Shown piece by piece: positions 1 through 5,712 of a stretch of 5,712 nt of DNA (position 1 is the first letter of the stretch; each line of letters begins with the position of its first letter). Position numbers and translations under genes: made by a program. The stretch is from contig JAEZXF010000224.1 in NCBI GenBank assembly GCA_023419995.1, forward strand, positions 1 to 5,712. Reading direction: 5' to 3'. The notes beneath the pieces were generated by a model, which did not search any database, had not been told where the DNA came from, and worked only from the letters and a program-made list of their open reading frames with translations. Origin of the DNA: Pseudomonadota bacterium (GTDB lineage Bacteria; Pseudomonadota; Alphaproteobacteria; Rhizobiales; Rhizobiaceae).

Positions 1-1
1 G

Positions 2-1741
2 CGCACGGCCGTGCGCCAGAAGGATTTCGGCATCTGGAACCCGATCTCGTGGAAGGACTATTTCGAGCGCGCCGCCCATGTCGGCCACGGCTACCGCACG
101 CTCGGCCTCGACCGGGGCAGCCACGTCGCCGTCCTGTCCGAGAACCGCATCGAATGGGTGCTGGCGCAGCTCGGCGCGGGCCTCGTCGGTGCGGTCACCA
201 TCGGCGTCTACCCGACCAGCCCGGCCAACGAGGTGGCCTACGTGCTGGAGCATGCCGACGCCGAGATCATCGTCTGCGAGGACCAGGAGCAGGTCGACAA
301 GGTCATCGAGGTGCGCGACCAGCTGCCGAAGCTCAGACGCATCGTCGTGGTCGAGGTGAAGGGCATGCGCAGCTACCCGGCCGACCTCGTCGTCTCGTTC
401 GAGGCGCTGGAGCAGGCGGGCGCCGAGCACCGCGCCCGCAACCCCGGCCTCGTCGACGAGGCGCTGTCGCGCCAGAACCTCGCCGACACGGCGCTGATGA
501 TCTACACCTCGGGCTCGACCGGCAAGCCGAAGGGCGCGATGCTCAGCTACGGCAACATCCGCGCCCAGGCCATCGCCGTGGTCGAGAAGCTGGGGCTCGA
601 CCGCAACACCACCCACCTCTCCTACCTGCCGCTCTGCCACGTCGCCGAGCAGATGACGACGCTGATGGCGCCGGTCTATCTCGGCTCGCAGATCAATTTC
701 GGCGAATCCATCCGCACCGTGCAGGAGGACCTGCGCGAGGTCGCGCCGACCATGTTCCTCGGCGTGCCGCGAATCTGGGAGAAGCTGCATTCCTCGATCC
801 ATATCCGCATGCTGGAGACGGGCGGCCTGCGCCGCCGGCTGTTCGAATGGGCCTATGCGGCCTGCGAGCCCTTCGCCGAGAAGCCGCGCCGCGAGCGCTC
901 GCTCGGCGAAAGGCTGCGCTACGGCATCTTCCATCTCCTCGTCTTCCGGGCGCTGCAGAACTATGTCGGCCTGCGCCACGCCCATGTCGCCATGACGGGC
1001 GCAGCACCCATCTCGCCGCGCATCGTGCGCTTCTTCCGCACCATCGGCGTGCCGCTGGTCGAGGTCTACGGCGCGACCGAGACGAGCGGCATCGCGCTCG
1101 GCCAGAAGCTGGCGCGGCTCGATCCCGGCAGCGTCGGCGAGCCGATCGTCAACGTCGAGGCGAGGATCGGCGACGACGGCGAGCTCCTGCTGCGCGGGCC
1201 AACCGTCTTCACCGGCTACTACAAGAACGAGGAAGCGACCGCGGCCGCGCTGCGCGACGGCTGGCTGCACACCGGCGACGTGGTGACGGTCGAGGACGGC
1301 CAGTACCGCATCGTCGACCGGCTCAAGGACATCATGATCACCGCCGGCGGCAAGAACCTCAGCCCGTCGGAGATCGAGAACACGGTGAAGGGCAGCCCCT
1401 ACATCAAGGAATGCATCGTCATCGGCGAGGCGAAGAAGTATGTCTCGGCGCTGATCCAGATCGACTACGAGACGGTCGGCAAGTGGGCGGAGGAGAACCG
1501 GATCGCCTACACCAACTTCAGGAACCTTGCCGAGAACCCCGCCGTGCGCGACCTTGTCGCCCGCGAGATCGGCGAGGCCAACGACCAGCTGGCGCAGGTG
1601 TCGCACATCCGTCGCTTCCATCTGCTCACCAAGGAGCTGGACCATGACGACGACGAGGTGACCGCGACGATGAAGGTGCGCCGCGCCAACATCCAGAAGA
1701 AATACGCAGCGGAGATCGCCGGCCTCTATTCGGCCGCCTGA
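2..1741 (+). CDS. AMP-dependent long-chain acyl-CoA synthetase (5' end outside window)
   Basis: This enzyme activates a carboxylic acid, probably a fatty acid, to its acyl-CoA using ATP and CoA through an acyl-adenylate. The visible part is a nearly complete ANL-superfamily adenylating enzyme. Counting the GTG at 11 as residue 1, it shows the ATP-binding loop YTSGSTGKPKG (165-175), YGATETSG (353-360), GWLHTGD (417-423), the hinge region DRLKD...GGKNLSPSEIE (436-456) and a C-terminal TATMKVRR (552-558) whose Lys555 is the likely adenylation lysine. Domain order and spacing fit FadD15-type long-chain synthetases. The frame is open to base 2 and reads RTAV before QKDFGIW, which matches the family's N-terminal region. 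The GTG at 11 is therefore probably an internal valine, with a few dozen residues lost off the edge. It ends 14 nt before the crotonase gene and is probably cotranscribed with it. Chain-length or aromatic preference cannot be read; similar ligases in rhizobia often sit near branched-chain amino acid-type ABC transporters (from memory). Confidence 0.9.
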   Translation, partial: RTAVRQKDFGIWNPISWKDYFERAAHVGHGYRTLGLDRGSHVAVLSENRIEWVLAQLGAGLVGAVTIGVYPTSPANEVAYVLEHADAEIIVCEDQEQVDKVIEVRDQLPKLRRIVVVEVKGMRSYPADLVVSFEALEQAGAEHRARNPGLVDEALSRQNLADTALMIYTSGSTGKPKGAMLSYGNIRAQAIAVVEKLGLDRNTTHLSYLPLCHVAEQMTTLMAPVYLGSQINFGESIRTVQEDLREVAPTMFLGVPRIWEKLHSSIHIRMLETGGLRRRLFEWAYAACEPFAEKPRRERSLGERLRYGIFHLLVFRALQNYVGLRHAHVAMTGAAPISPRIVRFFRTIGVPLVEVYGATETSGIALGQKLARLDPGSVGEPIVNVEARIGDDGELLLRGPTVFTGYYKNEEATAAALRDGWLHTGDVVTVEDGQYRIVDRLKDIMITAGGKNLSPSEIENTVKGSPYIKECIVIGEAKKYVSALIQIDYETVGKWAEENRIAYTNFRNLAENPAVRDLVAREIGEANDQLAQVSHIRRFHLLTKELDHDDDEVTATMKVRRANIQKKYAAEIAGLYSAA

Positions 1742-1743
1742 AC

Positions 1744-1750
1744 GGGAGAG
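1744..1750 (+). promoter_or_regulatory. Ribosome binding site for the crotonase gene
   Basis: The purine-rich GGGAGAG lies 5 nt before the GTG at 1756 and is the only Shine-Dalgarno-like element in the 14-nt gap after the synthetase stop codon. It supports the GTG start of the crotonase gene. Confidence 0.6.
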
Positions 1751-1755
1751 AAAGC

Positions 1756-2547
1756 GTGAGTGAAGTCGTCATCGTCGAGCACGACACGGAAACGGGCATC
1801 GCCCGCATCGTGCTCAACCGGCCGGAGGTGCTGAATGCCGTCGACGTCGAGATGGCGCAGGCGATCGCCGCCGCCATAGAGGACGTCGCCAGCCGCAAGG
1901 GCGTGCGCGCCATCGTCATCGCCGCCACGGGGCGGGCCTTCGTCGCCGGCGGCGACATCTCCGCCTTCGGCTCCGACCCGGCCATCTCGCCCGACATCGT
2001 CAACGCCATCCTCGACGCCATGCACCCGGCGATCCTGCGCCTGCGCGGCCAGGACGCGCCGGTGATCGCTGCGGTCCGGGGCGCCGCGGCCGGGGCGGGC
2101 CTGTCGCTCGCGCTCGCCGCCGACCTGGTGGTGGCCGAGGAAGGAACGAAGTTCGTCATCGCCTACGACAAGATCGGCGTGTCGCCGGACTGCGGCGGCA
2201 CATGGTTTCTCTCCCGCAAGGTCGGCGCGGCGCTTGCCGCCGAAATGATGATCCTCAGCCGCACGCTCGACGCGGCGCAGGCGAAGGAGGCGGGCATCGT
2301 CAACTTCGTCGTGCCGCAGGGAGAGCTGGAGGCAGCCACCGCCGAGCTCGCCGGCAAGGTGGCGCACGGCGCGACGCGGGCCTTCGGCCATTTCCGCCGG
2401 CTGTCGGACGCCGCCCTTTCGACGCCGCTTGCCGACCAGCTCGAAGCCGAGCGCGACGCCTTCATCGCCTCCACGGCGACCGCCGATTTCCGCGAGGGCG
2501 TCGCCGCCTTCCTCGGCAAGCGCAAGGCGAGCTTCCACGGGGAATGA
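1756..2547 (+). CDS. Enoyl-CoA hydratase/isomerase (crotonase) family protein
   Basis: This is a single-domain crotonase of 263 residues, the usual family length, starting at GTG behind a good ribosome binding site. The N-terminal ARIVLNRPEVLNAVD (16-30) and AFVAGGDISAF (61-71) are hallmark crotonase segments. The backbone amides near A64-G66 and in the GAAAGAG loop (109-115) would form the oxyanion hole that polarises the CoA thioester. Aligned by eye with rat mitochondrial hydratase, the two catalytic glutamates (E144, E164) fall on Ser117 and Tyr138, so both are missing. The segment GVSPDCGGTWFL (141-152) instead closely matches PaaG, where the Asp of PDCGG (here Asp145) is catalytic. The protein could be a PaaG-like 2,3/3,4-enoyl-CoA isomerase or a divergent crotonase rather than a true hydratase. 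Its place between an acyl-CoA synthetase and an acyl-CoA dehydrogenase supports acyl-CoA catabolism. Family membership is secure; the exact reaction is not. Confidence 0.9.
   Translation: MSEVVIVEHDTETGIARIVLNRPEVLNAVDVEMAQAIAAAIEDVASRKGVRAIVIAATGRAFVAGGDISAFGSDPAISPDIVNAILDAMHPAILRLRGQDAPVIAAVRGAAAGAGLSLALAADLVVAEEGTKFVIAYDKIGVSPDCGGTWFLSRKVGAALAAEMMILSRTLDAAQAKEAGIVNFVVPQGELEAATAELAGKVAHGATRAFGHFRRLSDAALSTPLADQLEAERDAFIASTATADFREGVAAFLGKRKASFHGE
2537..2544 (+). promoter_or_regulatory. Weak ribosome binding site for the acyl-CoA dehydrogenase gene
   Basis: ACGGGGAA lies inside the last codons of the crotonase gene, 4 nt before the ATG at 2549. With the crotonase stop codon (2545-2547) one base before that ATG, it suggests translational coupling. 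It also favours 2549 over the upstream in-frame ATG at 2429. Confidence 0.4.
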
Positions 2548-2548
2548 C

Positions 2549-3676
2549 ATGATCCTGACCGAAGAGCAGGCCCTCATCCGCGACACGGCGCGCGCCTTCG
2601 CGCAGGACGTTCTGGCCCCCGGCGCGGCCCGGCGCGACCGCGACAAGGCGATCGAGCCGGAGGTGTTCTCCGGCCTCGCCGACCTCGGCTTCCTCGGCAT
2701 GACCGTGCCGGAGGAGGACGGTGGCGTCGGCGCGGACTACGTCTCCTATGCGCTGGCGCTGATGGAGATCGCCGCCGGCGACGGCGCGGTCTCGACCATC
2801 ATGAGCGTGCACAACGCGCCGTTCAACGCCATCCTCCAGCGCTACGGCAGCGACGACCAGAAAGAGCGCGTGCTGCGGCCGGCCGCCGCCGGCGCCTTCA
2901 TCGGCGCCTTCGCGCTGACCGAGGCAGACGCGGGCTCCGACGCCGGCGCGCTCAAGGCGATTGCTCGTCGCGTCGACGGCGGCTACGTCGTCGACGGCAG
3001 CAAGGAATTCATCACCTCGGGCCGCATCGCCGGCTGGACCATCCTCTTCGCCCGCATGGAGGGGAGCGACAAGGGCGGCATCACCGCCTTCCTGACGCCG
3101 GCCGACGCCCCCGGCTACGTCGTCGCCAAGGTCGAGGAGAAGCTCGGCCAGCGCGCCTCCGACACCTGCTCGCTGCGCTTCGAGAACCTGCATATCCCGG
3201 AAGAAAACCGCATCGGCGCGGAGGGCGAAGGCTACCGCATCGCGCTGTCGAGCCTCGAAACCGGCCGCATCGGCATCGCCGCCCAGTCGGTCGGCATGGC
3301 GCAGGCCGCCTTCGACCTCGCGCTCGCCTATGCCAGGGACCGCCGCTCGTTCGGCAAGGCGCTGATCGAGCACCAGGCCGTCGCCTTCCGCCTCGCCGAG
3401 ATGCGCACCCAGATCGAGGCTGCGCGCCAGCTCGTCCTCAACGCGGCGCGGATGAAGGACGCCGCCCTGCCCTGCCTGACGGAGGCTGCCATGGCAAAGC
3501 TCTTCGCCTCGGAAGCGGCGGAACGCGTGGTCTCCGACGCGCTGCAGACCTTCGGCGGCTACGGCTACATCGCCGACATGGGCATCGAGCGCATCTACCG
3601 CGACGTGCGCGTGTGCCAGATCTACGAAGGCACGTCCGACATCCAGAAGATCATCATCGCCCGCGGGCTCGGCTGA
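2549..3676 (+). CDS. Acyl-CoA dehydrogenase (FAD-dependent)
   Basis: This cytoplasmic flavoenzyme would introduce a trans-2,3 double bond into an acyl-CoA and pass electrons to electron-transfer flavoprotein. The 375-residue product has the normal acyl-CoA dehydrogenase length and layout: a helical N-terminal domain (about 1-115), a beta middle domain beginning with the signature FALTEADAGSDAG (121-133), and a C-terminal helical domain. The latter carries the FAD/dimer motifs RRSFG (265-269) and QTFGGYGY (333-340). Glu360 in CQIYEGTSDIQ sits where short- and medium-chain enzymes have their catalytic base, while the isovaleryl-type position carries Gly239 in LETGRIG. It is thus of the short/medium/branched-short-chain type. 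The frame stays open upstream to an ATG at 2429, but those 40 residues are low-complexity and overlap the crotonase gene. MILTEEQ, the usual family N-terminus, begins at 2549. The gene ends 10 nt from the guaA stop codon on the opposite strand. The substrate acyl group is unknown. Confidence 0.92.
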   Translation: MILTEEQALIRDTARAFAQDVLAPGAARRDRDKAIEPEVFSGLADLGFLGMTVPEEDGGVGADYVSYALALMEIAAGDGAVSTIMSVHNAPFNAILQRYGSDDQKERVLRPAAAGAFIGAFALTEADAGSDAGALKAIARRVDGGYVVDGSKEFITSGRIAGWTILFARMEGSDKGGITAFLTPADAPGYVVAKVEEKLGQRASDTCSLRFENLHIPEENRIGAEGEGYRIALSSLETGRIGIAAQSVGMAQAAFDLALAYARDRRSFGKALIEHQAVAFRLAEMRTQIEAARQLVLNAARMKDAALPCLTEAAMAKLFASEAAERVVSDALQTFGGYGYIADMGIERIYRDVRVCQIYEGTSDIQKIIIARGLG

Positions 3677-3686
3677 CGGCGCGCGA

Positions 3687-5261
<1,575 letters not shown>

Positions 5262-5272
5262 GGCGAGGCTGT

Positions 5273-5304
5273 AAAGAAACTGCGCCGATTCCGCAAGGCG
5301 TCAG
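5273..5304 (-). terminator. Possible intrinsic terminator or attenuator between the nucleosidase gene and guaA
   Basis: On the - strand, CTGACGCC (5304-5297) pairs with GGCGCAG (5286-5280). This gives seven base pairs, five of them G-C... plus one T-A and one bulged A at 5301; the loop is 10 nt. TTTCTTT (5279-5273) follows immediately. GC-rich hairpin plus T-rich tract is the form of a Rho-independent terminator. The left arm contains the TGA stop codon of the nucleosidase gene, so a ribosome finishing that gene would disturb the hairpin. The T tract ends 11 nt before the guaA ATG. The bulge, the large loop and the interrupted T tract make this moderate evidence only. Confidence 0.4.
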
Positions 5305-5712
5305 CGCGCGAGGAGCCCCCGGTCGAGCGCCGCTTCCAGCCTGTCGACGGCCTGCGCCAGCTTCTCGTCGACGACGTGGAGATATTCGGTCCAGTCGCCG
5401 ACATGACGCAGCTCGGCGGCGCCGTCGGAAATGCCGCGAAAGCCGACCAGCGGCACGGCGAAGCGCTGGCAGGCGCGCAGCACGGCATAGGTCTCCATGT
5501 CCACCATGTCGGCCGCGATGGCATCGTAGGCGGCGCCCGAGACGATGTCGGCGCCCGACGACAGCGTGGCCGATGGCACGCCCGGCACCGCGACCGGCAT
5601 GGGGAGCACGGCGGGCAGGCCGAGGAACGGCGTCTCGCCGCGCGGCACGCCGAGGGCGCTGGCATCCATGTCGCGGTAGGCGACGGAGGCGACCTGGTAG
5701 ACCGCGGTCTGC
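5301..5712 (-). CDS. 5'-methylthioadenosine/S-adenosylhomocysteine nucleosidase-like protein (5' end outside window)
   Basis: This is the C-terminal 136 residues of a PNP/UDP phosphorylase-family protein, resembling MTA/SAH nucleosidase (MtnN/Pfs). That enzyme splits methylthioadenosine or S-adenosylhomocysteine into adenine and a thioribose product, clearing by-products of methylation and polyamine synthesis. Counting from the first complete codon at the edge, VDMETYAV (70-77) holds the substrate-ribose/catalytic Glu73 region and FRGISDGA (91-98) holds the Asp96 that in this family protonates or contacts the purine N7. YRDMDASALG (12-21) matches the conserved RDMDA-type region of these nucleosidases, so the ATG at 5667-5669 is internal and the gene starts beyond 5712. 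With typical lengths of 210-230 residues, roughly 80-95 residues are missing. It is followed on the same strand by guaA after 39 nt. A related purine nucleosidase or phosphorylase cannot be excluded without the N-terminal half. Confidence 0.78.
   Translation of the reverse strand, partial: QTAVYQVASVAYRDMDASALGVPRGETPFLGLPAVLPMPVAVPGVPSATLSSGADIVSGAAYDAIAADMVDMETYAVLRACQRFAVPLVGFRGISDGAAELRHVGDWTEYLHVVDEKLAQAVDRLEAALDRGLLAR

Noticed and set aside
11..13. GTG at 11 as the start codon of the acyl-CoA synthetase
   Set aside because: The frame is open to the window edge and the residues before it (RTA) continue a family-conserved region; the protein would lack its N-terminus if it started here.
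49..1647. Long open frame (532 codons) inside the synthetase gene
   Set aside because: Arg/Ala/Pro/Gly-rich translation with no recognisable domain, overlapping a clear synthetase; typical of high-GC DNA where stop codons are rare.
2429..2548. 40-residue N-terminal extension of the acyl-CoA dehydrogenase from the ATG at 2429
   Set aside because: It is Ser/Pro/Ala/Arg-rich low-complexity translation lying wholly over the crotonase gene in another frame; the family N-terminus begins at the ATG at 2549.
1726..2700. 324-codon open frame antisense to the crotonase gene
   Set aside because: Composition-driven translation without any domain motif, opposite two well-supported genes.

Overview
The window is GC-rich chromosomal DNA in which almost every base is coding. 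It holds five protein genes, two of them cut by the window edges. The base composition, and the close resemblance of the GMP synthase N-terminus to remembered rhizobial sequences, suggest an alphaproteobacterium, probably Hyphomicrobiales (Rhizobiales, Mesorhizobium/Phyllobacteriaceae-like). That placement is by recall, not by a search.

Left half (about 1-3676, + strand): a tight three-gene acyl-CoA cassette. It encodes a long-chain-type AMP-forming acyl-CoA synthetase (5' end outside the window), a crotonase-family enoyl-CoA hydratase/isomerase and an acyl-CoA dehydrogenase. The gaps are 14 nt and 1 nt, so the genes are very likely cotranscribed and the last two translationally coupled. Together they would activate a carboxylic acid to its CoA thioester, oxidise it to the 2-enoyl-CoA, and hydrate or isomerise it. 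No 3-hydroxyacyl-CoA dehydrogenase or thiolase is present, and the substrate cannot be read from the sequence. The crotonase lacks both classical hydratase glutamates and keeps a PaaG-type aspartate, so isomerase-like chemistry is a real possibility.

Right half (about 3687-5712, - strand): guaA (GMP synthase), preceded on its own strand by the 3' part of a 5'-methylthioadenosine/S-adenosylhomocysteine nucleosidase-like gene. guaA converges on the dehydrogenase gene with only 10 nt between their stop codons. The 39-nt gap between the nucleosidase gene and guaA, with the nucleosidase stop codon, forms a terminator-like hairpin followed by a T-rich run. It ends only 11 nt before the guaA start codon and could attenuate guaA transcription.

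I saw no RNA genes, mobile elements, CRISPR arrays or phage features, and no non-coding stretch longer than 39 nt. Apart from the points listed as findings, this looks like ordinary metabolic chromosome; I did not find an evident new system.
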